In this document: in pieces, positions 33,249-42,426 of the stretch
Layout of the letters: each line of letters opens with the position of its first letter
Numbering within the stretch: the first letter of the stretch is position 1
NCBI RefSeq assembly: GCF_019458805.1
Contig: NZ_JAIBOA010000027.1
Coordinates: 39,356-103,355 of the forward strand
DNA: 64,000 bases
Source of the DNA: Actinomadura parmotrematis
Lineage (GTDB): Bacteria > Actinomycetota > Actinomycetes > Streptosporangiales > Streptosporangiaceae
Reading direction: 5' to 3'
Notes under the pieces: generated by a model
What the model saw: only the letters and a program-made list of their open reading frames with translations
Databases searched by the model: none
What the model was told of the DNA's origin: nothing
Made by a program: the position numbers and the translations under genes

Positions 33249-33260
33249 GCTGCGGCTCCG

Positions 33261-33299
33261 CCCGGAAGCGGTCGCCGCGTTTCGGCGGCCGCTTCCGGG
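33261..33299. terminator. hairpin after MFS gene
   Basis: Inverted repeat CCCGGAAGCGGTCGCCG versus its complement with one mismatch and a 5-nt loop, 12 nt after the MFS stop. Confidence 0.65.
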
Positions 33300-33334
33300 T
33301 AGGGGACTTCCTCCGGCGACGAAAGGGAGCGAAC

Positions 33335-34513
33335 ATGAAGGCCGTCACCTGGCACGGCAAGCGCGACGTCCGCGTGGACACCGTGCCCGACCCGGTGATC
33401 GAGAAGCCCACCGACGCCATCATCAAGGTCACCTCGACCGGCATCTGCGGTTCGGACCTGCACCTGTACGAGGTGCTCGGGCCGTTCCTCAGCGAGGGCG
33501 ACATCCTCGGGCACGAGCCGATGGGCGTCGTGGAGGCCGTCGGCGCGGAGGTCGCCCACATCAAGCCCGGCGACCGCGTCGTCGTCCCGTTCAACGTGTC
33601 CTGCGGGCACTGCTTCATGTGCGGCGAGAAGCTGTACGCGCAGTGCGAGACGACGCAGGTCCGCGAGTACGGCACCGGCGCCTCGCTGCTCGGCTACACC
33701 AAGCTGTACGGGCAGGTCCCGGGCGGACAGGCCGAGTACCTGCGCGTCCCGCAGGCCCACTTCGGGCCGGTCAAGGTGCCGGACGGACCGCCGGACGAGC
33801 GGTTCGTGTACCTGTCGGACGTGCTGCCGACCGCCTGGCAGGCCGTCGAGTGGGCGAACGTCCCCGACGGCGGGTCGGTCACGGTCCTCGGCCTCGGCCC
33901 GATCGGGCAGATGGCGGCGCGCGTCGCGCTGCACCGCGGGTACCGCGTCATCGGCGTGGACCTCGTGCCCGAGCGGCTCGCGCTCGCCGCCAAGCACGGC
34001 GTCGAGGTGGTGGACGCCAAGACCGGCGACCTCGCCGAGGCGATCCGCACGATGACCGACGGGCGCGGCACCGACTCGGTGATCGACGCGGTCGGGATGG
34101 AGGCGCACGGCTCGCCCGTCGGCAAGCTCGCCCAGACGCTCACCGGGTTCCTGCCCGACCGGGCCGCCGCGCCGCTCATGCAGCACGCCGGCGTGGACCG
34201 GCTCGCCGCGCTGAACTCCGCCATCGAGATCGTCCGCCGGGGCGGGACGATCTCGCTGAGCGGCGTGTACGGCGGCATGGCCGACCCGCTGCCGATGCTC
34301 CAGATGTTCGACAAGGGCATCACGCTGCGGATGGGGCAGGCGCACGTCAAGCGCTGGATCGACGACCTGCTGCCGCTGGTCGCCGACGACGCCGACCCGC
34401 TCGGCGTCATGGACCTCGCCTCGCACAAGCTGCCGCTGGACGAGGCCCCGCACGCCTACGAGATCTTCCAGAAGAAGCAGGACGGAGCGATCAAAATCCT
34501 GCTCAATCCCTGA
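33335..34513 (+). CDS. zinc-dependent alcohol/formaldehyde-type dehydrogenase
   Basis: 392-aa medium-chain dehydrogenase. The catalytic zinc site is CGSD with Cys near residue 38 and GHEPMG; the structural zinc loop has only part of the usual Cys set (CGHCFMCGEKLYAQC). The NAD motif is GLGPIGQMA. The long insertion before VYGG resembles glutathione-independent formaldehyde dehydrogenases. A good AAAGGGAG ribosome-binding site supports the start. Being directly before formate dehydrogenase genes suggests an aldehyde-to-formate-to-CO2 route, though a hairpin separates the two transcription units. Confidence 0.82.
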   Translation: MKAVTWHGKRDVRVDTVPDPVIEKPTDAIIKVTSTGICGSDLHLYEVLGPFLSEGDILGHEPMGVVEAVGAEVAHIKPGDRVVVPFNVSCGHCFMCGEKLYAQCETTQVREYGTGASLLGYTKLYGQVPGGQAEYLRVPQAHFGPVKVPDGPPDERFVYLSDVLPTAWQAVEWANVPDGGSVTVLGLGPIGQMAARVALHRGYRVIGVDLVPERLALAAKHGVEVVDAKTGDLAEAIRTMTDGRGTDSVIDAVGMEAHGSPVGKLAQTLTGFLPDRAAAPLMQHAGVDRLAALNSAIEIVRRGGTISLSGVYGGMADPLPMLQMFDKGITLRMGQAHVKRWIDDLLPLVADDADPLGVMDLASHKLPLDEAPHAYEIFQKKQDGAIKILLNP

Positions 34514-34518
34514 CCGCC

Positions 34519-34553
34519 GCGCGCATGCCCGGCCACCGGCCGGGTAGGCGCGC
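34519..34553. terminator. hairpin between dehydrogenase and formate dehydrogenase genes
   Basis: Stem GCGCGC, 3-nt bulge, CCCGGCC, loop ACC, GGCCGGG, 3-nt bulge, GCGCGC, beginning 6 nt after the alcohol dehydrogenase stop. Confidence 0.6.
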
Positions 34554-34579
34554 AGGGTCGGGGAGAGTGGGAGGTGCCC

Positions 34580-37500
34580 GTGGGCGCACGCGATCTGATC
34601 AAGCTGTGGCCGGTGTACCGGCAGCTCACCGGGGACGACCGGCTCGGCCGCGGCGCCGCGGCCGAGTCGGCGGTGACGCGGGGGCTGCGGCCCCGCACCG
34701 CCACCGCCGACAAGGTGGTGAAGTCGGTCTGCCCGTACTGCGCCGTCGGCTGCGGCCAGCAGGTGTACGTCAAGGACGAGAAGGTCGTGCAGATCGAGGG
34801 CGACCCCGACTCCCCCATCAGCCGCGGCCGGCTCTGCCCGAAGGGCTCGGCGTCGCTCCAGCTCACCACCGGCGACGCCCGCGGCCACAAGGTCCTCTAC
34901 CGGCGCCCGCACGGCACCGACTGGGAGGAGCTGGACCTCGACACCGCCATGAACATGATCGCGGACCGGGTGGTGGCGACGCGCGGCGCGTCCTTCGACT
35001 GGCACGACGACGAGGGCACCCGCGTCCGGCGCACCCTCGGCGTCGCGAGCCTCGGCGGCGCCACGCTGGACAACGAGGAGAACTACCTCATCAAGAAGCT
35101 GTTCACCGCGCTCGGCATCGTCCAGGTGGAGAACCAGGCGCGGGTCTGCCACTCCTCGACGGTCGCGGGGCTCGGCACCAGCTTCGGGCGCGGCGGCGCG
35201 ACGACGTTCATGCAGGACCTGCAGAACTCCGACTGCATCGTCATCCAGGGCTCCAACTACGCCGAGGCGCACCCCGTCGGGTTCCAGTGGGTGGTGGAGG
35301 CCAAGGCCCGCGGCGCGAAGATCATCCACGTGGATCCGCGGTTCACCCGGACGAGCGCGCTCGCCGACCTGTACGTGCCGATCCGCGCCGGGTCCGACAT
35401 CGCGCTGCTCGGCGGCATCATCAACCACGTCATCGGCACCGGCGCCTGGTTCCGCGACTACGTCGTGAACTACACCAACGCCGCGACGATCGTCAGCGAG
35501 GACTTCCGCGACACCGAGGACCTCGACGGGCTGTTCTCCGGCCTCGACGCCGAGACCCGGCACTACGACTTCCACTCCTGGTCCTACGAGGGCCTGGACG
35601 TGGCGCCCGCGTCCGGCGACCGCGACTCCGGCTACGAGGCGCGCATCCGCGAGTCGGGGCGCGGCGAGAGCCACGGGGCGGGCGGCGCGTCCGTCGGCGA
35701 GGGCGAGCCGCGGACCGACCCGACGCTGGAGCACCCGCGCTGCGTGTTCCAGATCCTCAAGCGGCACTACTCCCGCTACACCCCCGAGGTCGTGCAGGAG
35801 GTCTGCGGCATCACGCCCGACCTGTTCGCCGAGCTCTGCGAGTCGCTCACCGCCAACTCCGGCCGCGACCGCACCAGCGCGTTCGCCTACGCGGTCGGCT
35901 GGACGCAGCACACCGTCGGGTCGCAGTACATCCGCGCCGCGTGCATCCTGCAGCTGCTGCTCGGCAACATCGGGCGGCCCGGCGGCGGCATCCAGGCGCT
36001 GCGCGGGCACGCCAGCATCCAGGGGTCCAGCGACATCCCAACGCTGTTCGACCTGCTGCCCGGCTACATCCCGATGCCGCACGCGCACGCCCACCAGGAC
36101 CTGGACGCCTTCGTCGCCGCCGACGCGGCCGAGAAGGGCTACTGGGGCAACATGCGCGCCTACGTCACCAGCCTGCTGAAGGCGTGGTGGGGCGACGCCG
36201 CCACCGCCGAGAACGACTTCGCGTTCGACTACCTGCCGAAGCTCACCGGCAGCCACTCCACCTACGAGACGGCGCTCGCGCAGATGGACGGCGTCTGCAA
36301 GGGCTACTTCCTCATGGGCGAGAACCCGGCGGTCGGGTCCGCGAACGCCAAGGTGCAGCGGCTCGGCATGGCGAACCTGGACTGGCTCGTCGTCCGGGAC
36401 TTCTCGCTCATCGAGTCGGCGACGTGGTGGAAGGACGGCCCGGAGATCGAGACGGGCGAGCTGCGCACCGAGGACATCGGCACCGAGGTGTTCTTCCTGC
36501 CCGCCGCCGCGCACACCGAGAAGGCGGGCAGCTTCACCAACACCAACCGGACGCTCCAGTGGCGGCACGCCGCCGTCGAGCCCGCCGGCGAGGCCCGCAG
36601 CGACCTGTGGTTCACCTACCACCTCGGCCGGCTGATCCGCGAGCGCCTCGCCGCCTCCGGCGACCTGGAACGCGACCGGCCCGTCCTGGAGCTGACCTGG
36701 GACTACCCGACCGAGGGGCCGCTGGACGAGCCGTCCGCCGAGGCCGTCCTCGCCGAGATCAACGGGTACGGACCGGACGGCGCGCACCTGTCGTCCTACG
36801 AGCAGCTGAAGGACGACGGCTCCACCTCCTGCGGCTGCTGGATCTACTGCGGCGTCTACGCCGACGGCGTCAACCAGGCCGCGCGCCGCAAGCCCGGCTC
36901 CGAGCAGGACTGGATCGCCGCCGAATGGGCGTGGGCGTGGCCCGCCAACCGCCGCATCCTGTACAACCGGGCGTCCGCCGACCCCGACGGGAAGCCGTGG
37001 AGCGAGCGCAAGGCGCTCGTCTGGTGGGACGCGGCGAAGGGCGAGTGGACCGGCCACGACGTCCCCGACTTCAAGGCCGACAAGGCGCCCGACTACCTGC
37101 CGCCCGCCGGCGCGACCGGCCCCGAGGGGATCTCCGGCACCGACCCGTTCGTCCTCCAGGCCGACGGCAAGGGCTGGCTGTTCGCGCCCGCCGGGCTCGT
37201 CGACGGGCCGCTGCCGACGCACTACGAACCGCAGGACTCCCCCTTCGACAACCCCCTGTACGGGCAGAGCCGCAACCCCGTCCGGCAAGTGTTCTCGCGC
37301 CGCGAGAACCGTTTGCACCCGAGCGGGTCCGAGCCGGGCGCGGACGTCTTCCCCTACGTGGTGACGACCTACCGGCTCACCGAGCACTTCACCGCCGGCG
37401 GCATGACCCGCTGGTCGCCCTACCTGGCCGAGCTCCAGCCGGAGTTCTTCTGCGAGATCTCCCCCGCGCTCGCCGCCGAGCGCGCGCTGGAGCACGGCGG

Positions 37501-37825
37501 CTGGGCGACGGTCGTCACGGCCCGCAGCGCGATCGAGTGCCGCGTCATGGTGACCGAGCGGATGACGCCGCTGCGCGTGCAGGGCCGCACGATCCACCAG
37601 ATCGGGCTGCCCTACCACTGGGGCCCGAACGGGTACACGACCGGCGACGCCGCCAACGAGCTGTCGGCGATCGCGCTCGACCCGAACGTGCACATCCAGG
37701 AGGTGAAGGCGCTGACCGCCGACATCCGCCCCGGCCGCCGCCCGCGCGGCCCCGCCCTGCCCGAGCTGGTGCGCGAGTACCAACGGCGGGCCGGCATCAC
37801 CGAGCGCACCGGAACGGGGGCCTAG
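34580..37825 (+). CDS. formate dehydrogenase, catalytic molybdopterin subunit
   Basis: 1081-aa Mo/W-bisPGD enzyme oxidising formate to CO2. An N-terminal 4Fe-4S site, CPYCAVGC (Cys51, 54, 58) plus RLCPKG, precedes the cofactor domains. The active-site position, often selenocysteine, is Cys190 (RVCHSST) and no in-frame TGA is used. A C-terminal dinucleotide-binding domain with CRVMVTERM and HWGPNGYTTGD completes it. GTG 34580 is preferred because GGGAGG lies 6 nt before it; GTG 34574 is the alternative. First gene of a three-subunit operon; the FeS subunit begins 2 nt after its stop. Confidence 0.9.
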   Translation: MGARDLIKLWPVYRQLTGDDRLGRGAAAESAVTRGLRPRTATADKVVKSVCPYCAVGCGQQVYVKDEKVVQIEGDPDSPISRGRLCPKGSASLQLTTGDARGHKVLYRRPHGTDWEELDLDTAMNMIADRVVATRGASFDWHDDEGTRVRRTLGVASLGGATLDNEENYLIKKLFTALGIVQVENQARVCHSSTVAGLGTSFGRGGATTFMQDLQNSDCIVIQGSNYAEAHPVGFQWVVEAKARGAKIIHVDPRFTRTSALADLYVPIRAGSDIALLGGIINHVIGTGAWFRDYVVNYTNAATIVSEDFRDTEDLDGLFSGLDAETRHYDFHSWSYEGLDVAPASGDRDSGYEARIRESGRGESHGAGGASVGEGEPRTDPTLEHPRCVFQILKRHYSRYTPEVVQEVCGITPDLFAELCESLTANSGRDRTSAFAYAVGWTQHTVGSQYIRAACILQLLLGNIGRPGGGIQALRGHASIQGSSDIPTLFDLLPGYIPMPHAHAHQDLDAFVAADAAEKGYWGNMRAYVTSLLKAWWGDAATAENDFAFDYLPKLTGSHSTYETALAQMDGVCKGYFLMGENPAVGSANAKVQRLGMANLDWLVVRDFSLIESATWWKDGPEIETGELRTEDIGTEVFFLPAAAHTEKAGSFTNTNRTLQWRHAAVEPAGEARSDLWFTYHLGRLIRERLAASGDLERDRPVLELTWDYPTEGPLDEPSAEAVLAEINGYGPDGAHLSSYEQLKDDGSTSCGCWIYCGVYADGVNQAARRKPGSEQDWIAAEWAWAWPANRRILYNRASADPDGKPWSERKALVWWDAAKGEWTGHDVPDFKADKAPDYLPPAGATGPEGISGTDPFVLQADGKGWLFAPAGLVDGPLPTHYEPQDSPFDNPLYGQSRNPVRQVFSRRENRLHPSGSEPGADVFPYVVTTYRLTEHFTAGGMTRWSPYLAELQPEFFCEISPALAAERALEHGGWATVVTARSAIECRVMVTERMTPLRVQGRTIHQIGLPYHWGPNGYTTGDAANELSAIALDPNVHIQEVKALTADIRPGRRPRGPALPELVREYQRRAGITERTGTGA

Positions 37826-37827
37826 CC

Positions 37828-38712
37828 ATGGGACGCATCTCCGGACCCCTGCACGACGTCGCGGGCGACGCCGGCCACCACGACCACCCGCCCCGCATGG
37901 GGTTCTTCACCGACACCTCGGTGTGCATCGGCTGCAAGGCGTGCGAGGTGGCGTGCAAGGAGTGGAACGCCATCCCCGAGGACGGGCTGACGTTCACCGG
38001 CATGTCCTACGACAACACCCAGGGCCTGTCGGCCGACACCTGGCGGCACGTCGCGTTCATCGAGCAGCGCCGCCCCGTCGAGCCGCCCGAGGACTACGCG
38101 GGCGTCGACGTCCTCGGCATGGCCGCCGACGGCGCCGCCGCCGACTTCCGCTGGCTGATGGCCTCGGACGTGTGCAAGCACTGCACGCACGCCGCGTGCC
38201 TGGACGTCTGCCCGACCGGCGCGCTGTTCCGCACCGAGTTCGGCACCGTCGTGGTGCAGGAGGACGTCTGCAACGGCTGCGGCTACTGCGTGCCCGCCTG
38301 CCCGTACGGCGTCATCGACCAGCGCAAGGACGACGGCCGCGCCTGGAAGTGCACCATGTGCTACGACCGGATCGGCGACGGGCTGGAGCCCGCCTGCGCC
38401 AAGGCGTGCCCGACCGAGTCGATCCAGTTCGGGCCGCTCGACGAGCTGCGCGAGCGCGCCGCCGCGCGCGTCGAGCGGCTCCACGCCGACGGGGTGCCCG
38501 AGGCGCGGCTGTACGGCGCCGACCCCGACGACGGCGTCGGCGGCGACGGCGCGTTCTTCCTGCTGCTGGACGAGCCGGAGGTGTACGGGCTGCCGCCCGC
38601 GCCGGTCGTCACGACGCGGGACCTGCCCTCGATGTGGCGGCACGCCGGTGCCGCCGCCCTCACCCTGATCGGCGGCGTGACCGCCGCGTACCTGGCGGGA
38701 CGGAAGCGATGA
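37828..38712 (+). CDS. formate dehydrogenase, iron-sulfur (beta) subunit
   Basis: 294-aa ferredoxin-like subunit that carries electrons from the catalytic to the membrane subunit. Four Cys-rich clusters are visible: CIGCKACEVAC, CKHCTHAACLDVCP, CNGCGYCVPACP and CTMCYDRI with CAKACP, i.e. four 4Fe-4S sites as in FdnH/FdoH. A single C-terminal membrane helix (~residues 270-290) would anchor it. It overlaps the next gene by 4 nt. Confidence 0.92.
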   Translation: MGRISGPLHDVAGDAGHHDHPPRMGFFTDTSVCIGCKACEVACKEWNAIPEDGLTFTGMSYDNTQGLSADTWRHVAFIEQRRPVEPPEDYAGVDVLGMAADGAAADFRWLMASDVCKHCTHAACLDVCPTGALFRTEFGTVVVQEDVCNGCGYCVPACPYGVIDQRKDDGRAWKCTMCYDRIGDGLEPACAKACPTESIQFGPLDELRERAAARVERLHADGVPEARLYGADPDDGVGGDGAFFLLLDEPEVYGLPPAPVVTTRDLPSMWRHAGAAALTLIGGVTAAYLAGRKR

Positions 38713-39716
38713 GCGAGGCCGAGGCCACCCGGGACGGGCTGCGGAACCAGCGGCCGGGACGCGAGGCGCGCGGCGCGGCGGGCGGCCCGAAGCGGCGCGG
38801 GCGGCGGCGGCGCGGCGAGGAGACGGTCGTCCCCGACGCCGAGTTCCGCTCCTACTACGGGCGGCCGATCATCAAGCCGCCGACGTGGAAGGCCGCCGAC
38901 ATCGCGGGCTACCTGTTCCTCGGCGGCCTCGCGGGCTCGTCGTCGCTGCTCGCGCTCGGCGCCGAGCTGACCGGGCGGCCGCGCGCCGCGCGGGCCGGGA
39001 AGATCGGCGGGCTCGGCGCGATCGGGCTGTCCACGGTGCTGCTGATCCACGACCTCGGGCGCCCGGCGCGGTTCGCCAACATGCTGCGGGTCGCCAAGCC
39101 GACGTCGCCGATGAGCATGGGCTCGTGGATCCTCATGGCCTACGGCCCGGCCGCCGGGGTCGCCGCCGCGACCGACGTCACGGGCCTGTTCCCGCGGATC
39201 GGGCGCGCCGCGACGGGGTGGGCGGCGCTCGCCGGGCCCGCCGTCGTGTCCTACACCGCCGTGCTGATCTCCGACACCGCGATCCCGGCCTGGCACGGCG
39301 CGCACCGCGAGCTGCCGTTCGTGTTCGCCGGATCGGGCGCGGCCGCCGCGTCCGGCCTCGTCCTGCTCGCCGCGCCGCGCTCCGAGACGGCCCCGGCGCG
39401 CACCGTCGCGGTGTTCGGGGCGGCCCTGGACCTCGCCGCGTCCCGGCTGCTGGAGCGCCGCCTCGGCCCGGTGGTCGCCGAGCCGTACCGGACGGGGCGC
39501 GGCGGGCGGCTGATGCACGCCGCGACCGCGCTGACGGCCGCCGGCGCTCTCGGCGCCGCGCTGCTCGCGGGCCGCTCCCGCCCGGCCGCCGCCCTCGCGG
39601 GCGCGGCGCTGCTGGCGGGCTCGGCCTGCACCCGCTTCGGCGTCTTCGCCGCCGGCGTCCAGAGCGCCACCGACCCCAAGTACACGATCGCCGCCCAGCG
39701 CCCCGCCCCCGAGTGA
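38709..39716 (+). CDS. NrfD/PsrC-type membrane subunit of formate dehydrogenase
   Basis: 335-aa quinone-reactive membrane anchor. After a basic N-terminal tail (KRRGRRRRGEE), about eight spans follow, with HDLGRPARFANMLRV and PTSPMSMGSW, the family markers near the quinone site. It replaces the cytochrome b gamma subunit of enteric enzymes, so electrons probably go to menaquinone. Coupled by ATGA to the FeS subunit. Confidence 0.88.
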   Translation: MSEAEATRDGLRNQRPGREARGAAGGPKRRGRRRRGEETVVPDAEFRSYYGRPIIKPPTWKAADIAGYLFLGGLAGSSSLLALGAELTGRPRAARAGKIGGLGAIGLSTVLLIHDLGRPARFANMLRVAKPTSPMSMGSWILMAYGPAAGVAAATDVTGLFPRIGRAATGWAALAGPAVVSYTAVLISDTAIPAWHGAHRELPFVFAGSGAAAASGLVLLAAPRSETAPARTVAVFGAALDLAASRLLERRLGPVVAEPYRTGRGGRLMHAATALTAAGALGAALLAGRSRPAAALAGAALLAGSACTRFGVFAAGVQSATDPKYTIAAQRPAPE

Positions 39717-39723
39717 CCGCCCG

Positions 39724-40521
39724 TCAGGGGGCGGACCAGGCGACGGGGTGGAGGGCGTGCTCGCCGTCGAAGCCCTTGAGGGACGCGCGGCGCGGCTCGT
39801 CGCGGAGGAGGCGGGCGGGGTCGGGGAGGGCGGCGGCGGTCTCGCCGCTGACGAGGATCTCGCCGCCGTCCGCCTGCGCGGCGACGCGGGCGGCCATGGC
39901 GACGGCCCGCCCGAAGTAGTCGCCGTCGCGGGAGACGGCGGCGCCGCGGTGGACGCCGATGCGCACCGCGACGCGGGCGCCGCCCCGCGCCCTGCCGTGA
40001 CGCCCGGCCAGCGCGCGCTGGATCGCGGCGGCGGCGTCGAGCGCCCGCTCCGGATCCCCGAACGCGATCATGAAGCCGTCGCCCTGGGACTTCACGATGT
40101 GGCCTCCGCGGGCGGTGACCTCCCGGCGGACCAGCCGGTCGTGCGCTTTCAGGAGCCGCACCCAGGCCCGGTCGCCGAGCGCGCCGTTCAGCGCGGTCGA
40201 GTCGACGATGTCGGTGAACACGAAGGTGACGGTGCCGTCGGGCGCGGTGACGCGGACGAGCTCGGCGCGGTCCTCGGCGGCCCAGCGGGCGAGGTCGTCC
40301 AGGGACGCCACCAGCATGCCGCGGGCGCCGTGCCGGCGCAGCCGCGAGGCGGTGGTCACCGCGACCTGCACGGCCCGCTGCGTCCCCTGGAGGAGGCCGG
40401 ACTCGGGGCGCGGCCGGGTCGCCTCCAGCAGCTCCGCGTAGCGGCGGCGCTCGCGGGCGAGCAGGACGGCCAGGACGGCCGCGGCGGCGAGGGCGAGGGC
40501 GGCGACGGCGGACGCGGCCAT
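39724..40521 (-). CDS. membrane-bound class III nucleotidyl cyclase domain protein
   Basis: 265 aa. One N-terminal membrane helix (residues ~3-24), a short linker, then a class III cyclase domain. Metal Asp residues lie in FTDIVDST and SQGDGF, and the purine-selecting Lys is present (VKSQGDG). The transition-state Asn position of the usual VNxAAR is Ala (AVAMAARV) while Arg is kept. Catalysis is therefore plausible but may be weak. A CRP-like site near the neighbouring PucR gene fits cAMP signalling. GTAACTTGCC-type palindrome upstream may control it. Confidence 0.78.
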   Translation of the reverse strand: MAASAVAALALAAAAVLAVLLARERRRYAELLEATRPRPESGLLQGTQRAVQVAVTTASRLRRHGARGMLVASLDDLARWAAEDRAELVRVTAPDGTVTFVFTDIVDSTALNGALGDRAWVRLLKAHDRLVRREVTARGGHIVKSQGDGFMIAFGDPERALDAAAAIQRALAGRHGRARGGARVAVRIGVHRGAAVSRDGDYFGRAVAMAARVAAQADGGEILVSGETAAALPDPARLLRDEPRRASLKGFDGEHALHPVAWSAP

Positions 40522-40573
40522 CGGCCAGAAGGCGGCGATGGCTCCTCCTCGGGTCGGGGGACCGGGAGCAGCA

Positions 40574-40586
40574 CTCTACCCGTCGG
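40574..40586. promoter_or_regulatory. second copy of the lipase-type operator core
   Basis: CGGTAACTTGCCG lies 53 nt upstream of the cyclase start codon and matches the core of the palindrome at 2534-2556 except for two transitions. Confidence 0.35.
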
Positions 40587-40609
40587 TAACTTGCCGGGGG
40601 CGGCCGGGC

Positions 40610-41797
40610 TCAGTCGGGGTGCGGGCCGGTCTGGAACCAGTAGGTGACGGCCGCCTGGTACTCCAGGTTGCGGTCGGGGTCGCGGATGGCGGGGCCGAAC
40701 GCCTCGTCCAGGCGGCGCACCCGGTAGCGGATGGTCTGCGGGTGCAGGTGCAGGAGCGTCGCGACCTCGGAGGCGTTGAAGCCCGTCTGGAGGCACCGCA
40801 GCAGCGTCTCCATGAGCGCCTCGCGGCTGCGCCGCACGTCGGTGAGCGGCGCCAGCAGCGTCGCCGCCAGGTGCTCCATGAGGTCGGCGCCGTGCCGCAG
40901 CACGAGCGGCACGGCGTGGTCGGCGGTGTGCACGGGCCCGCCGTCGCCCGGACCGGTGCGGGCGGCCAGCTCCAGCGTCCGGCGGGCCCAGCGCAGCGAT
41001 GTGCGGACCTGCGCGAGCGGGACGGCGGGGCCGACCGCGGCCGTCCAGTCCTTCAGCTCGGCGGCGAGCCGGGCGCGCCCGCCGGGCCCCTCCGGGTCGG
41101 GGACGATCAGGCAGGGCTCCGGCAGGTGCAGGCCGGGCAGCGCGTCGGCGGGGACGCCGGGCCGCGGCCCCGCCGCGCCGGGGCGGCGGACGAGGGCGAC
41201 GGCGGCGACCGTCCGCGGGACCGGCCAGCCGGCGTCCGCGGCGAGCCGCCGCACGTCCTCGGGCCGCGGGTCGCCGCGCAGGACCAGGTCCAGCAGGGCG
41301 CGGCGGCGCTGCAGGACGTCCCCGGCGGCGCGGGCGCTGTCGTAGCCCTCGGCCAGCGCGCCGGTGATCTCGTCGAGGTAGTACAGGACGTTCTCGGCGA
41401 CCCGGGCGATGGCCGTCGGGGTGACGCCGGGGAACGACCCGGCGGCCTCGGTCAGCCGGTTGATCGCGACGCCGGTGCTGACCCGGAAGCACTCCTGCCA
41501 GGTGTCCTGCGGGATGCCCTCCTCGGCGACGAGCACGCCGAGGTCCCGGTAGAAGGCGCGCAGCTCCGCCAGCCCGCCGTCCCCGCCGGTGAGGACCTCG
41601 ACGAACCGGCCGATGCCCCAGTGCACCGCCTGCGTCAGGAACGCGGAGTAGCGCGGGTCCTGCGGCCGCACCAGCGCCGGGAGCCGCGCCTCGATCTCGC
41701 CGACGGCCTCGGCGGAGACGTCCGCCAGGCGGCCGCGCAGCACGTCGCCGAGCTCCGCGGCCTGGGCGTCGGTCAGGTCCAGATCGGTCAGCCGCAC
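40610..41797 (-). CDS. PucR/CdaR-family transcriptional regulator
   Basis: 395 aa. A helical N-terminal sensory region (~residues 1-150) precedes a GGDEF-like middle part. The PucR C-terminal helix-turn-helix (~residues 325-385) has MET(L/F)LRCLQTGFNAS-type sequence and HLHPQTIRYRVRRLDEAFG. Such proteins are activators of catabolic or secondary-metabolic genes. GTG start; a CRP-like palindrome 16 nt upstream may control it. Confidence 0.85.
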   Translation of the reverse strand: MRLTDLDLTDAQAAELGDVLRGRLADVSAEAVGEIEARLPALVRPQDPRYSAFLTQAVHWGIGRFVEVLTGGDGGLAELRAFYRDLGVLVAEEGIPQDTWQECFRVSTGVAINRLTEAAGSFPGVTPTAIARVAENVLYYLDEITGALAEGYDSARAAGDVLQRRRALLDLVLRGDPRPEDVRRLAADAGWPVPRTVAAVALVRRPGAAGPRPGVPADALPGLHLPEPCLIVPDPEGPGGRARLAAELKDWTAAVGPAVPLAQVRTSLRWARRTLELAARTGPGDGGPVHTADHAVPLVLRHGADLMEHLAATLLAPLTDVRRSREALMETLLRCLQTGFNASEVATLLHLHPQTIRYRVRRLDEAFGPAIRDPDRNLEYQAAVTYWFQTGPHPD

Positions 41798-41812
41798 GGC
41801 ACTCGCCCCCTC

Positions 41813-41830
41813 GTGTAACTCAGGTCACAC
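41813..41830. promoter_or_regulatory. CRP-like palindrome upstream of PucR gene
   Basis: On the minus strand GTGTGACCTGAGTTACAC. It contains TGTGA-N6-TTACA, one base from the CRP/GlxR consensus TGTGA-N6-TCACA. Lies 16 nt before the start codon. Confidence 0.45.
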
Positions 41831-42279
41831 GATAGGGCCGAAACGGGCATAGGGGACCTTCAGCGAACGCGCAATCTCAGCGGGCCGAGGAGGGAGCGGA
41901 CGCTGCCGAGCGCCACCGGCACGAAGACGGCGAGGGCGAGCGCGGCGTCCGCCGGGGAGACCGCCGGTCCCCGCAGCAACCCGAGGGCACGAGGGATCCC
42001 GCGTCTCAGCCTGGGCAGCGGGCGGCCGCCCGCCCTCGGCCGGAAGTGGGGGCGCCGGGCGCGCCCCGCGCGACTTCCGGACGATCCCGGAGGCGCCGGC
42101 GCCCTTATCCCGCGGCCGGGATTTCCGGCCGGAAAAGGTTTATCGGAAAGAACGCGGGCAGCCCCCGGCCGTAACGGCCGGGGGCTGTGCTACGGATGGG
42201 CCGCGATGGCCCGCCCGGTGCCCGATCCTGCCCGAGATCCCCGCTGAGCACGGCGTCAGCGGCGAACGCTCGGGCGGGG
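41831..42279. other. non-coding region, possible gene remnant and hairpin
   Basis: About 450 nt without an intact gene. On the minus strand, a frame ending at 41860 reads like a membrane-protein tail (ALALAVFVPVALGSV) for roughly 40 codons, but has no start and no recognisable family; it may be a remnant. A strong hairpin lies at 42160-42186. Confidence 0.4.
42160..42186. terminator. hairpin downstream of the 48-aa membrane protein gene
   Basis: Perfect 12-bp stem AGCCCCCGGCCG with loop TAA, about 95 nt past the stop codon of the minus-strand gene. Confidence 0.65.
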
Positions 42280-42426
42280 TCAATGGAAGATGCTGACGCC
42301 GCCGGGGCCGACGAGCAGGCCGACGATGATCAGCACGACGCCCCAGAGGATGTCGCGGCGGGCGATGAGGACGTAGATACCGGCGATGACCAGAATGACG
42401 GCGATGAGCCACAGAATGAATGCCAT
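42280..42426 (-). CDS. 48-aa hydrophobic protein with GPGGVSIF end
   Basis: MAFILWLIAVILVIAGIYVL, then ARRDILWG and LLVGPGGVSIFH. Two membrane helices joined by a short basic turn, with the conserved-looking Gly-Pro-Gly-Gly end known from small actinobacterial hydrophobic proteins of unknown role. It is followed by a clear hairpin. Too short for most ORF filters but composition and end motif support it. Confidence 0.75.
   Translation of the reverse strand: MAFILWLIAVILVIAGIYVLIARRDILWGVVLIIVGLLVGPGGVSIFH

Noticed and set aside
35147..35149. Selenocysteine in the formate dehydrogenase active site
   Set aside because: The codon is TGC (Cys), not TGA.
32873..37783. 1636-codon open frame antisense to the dehydrogenase and formate dehydrogenase genes
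   Set aside because: Arg/Gly/Val-rich translation with no domain; it is the usual shadow frame of high-GC coding DNA, and the opposite strand encodes clear enzymes.
41860..42010. C-terminal membrane-protein-like frame on the minus strand
   Set aside because: About 40 codons with no start, ribosome-binding site or recognisable family; noted only as a possible remnant in the gap entry.
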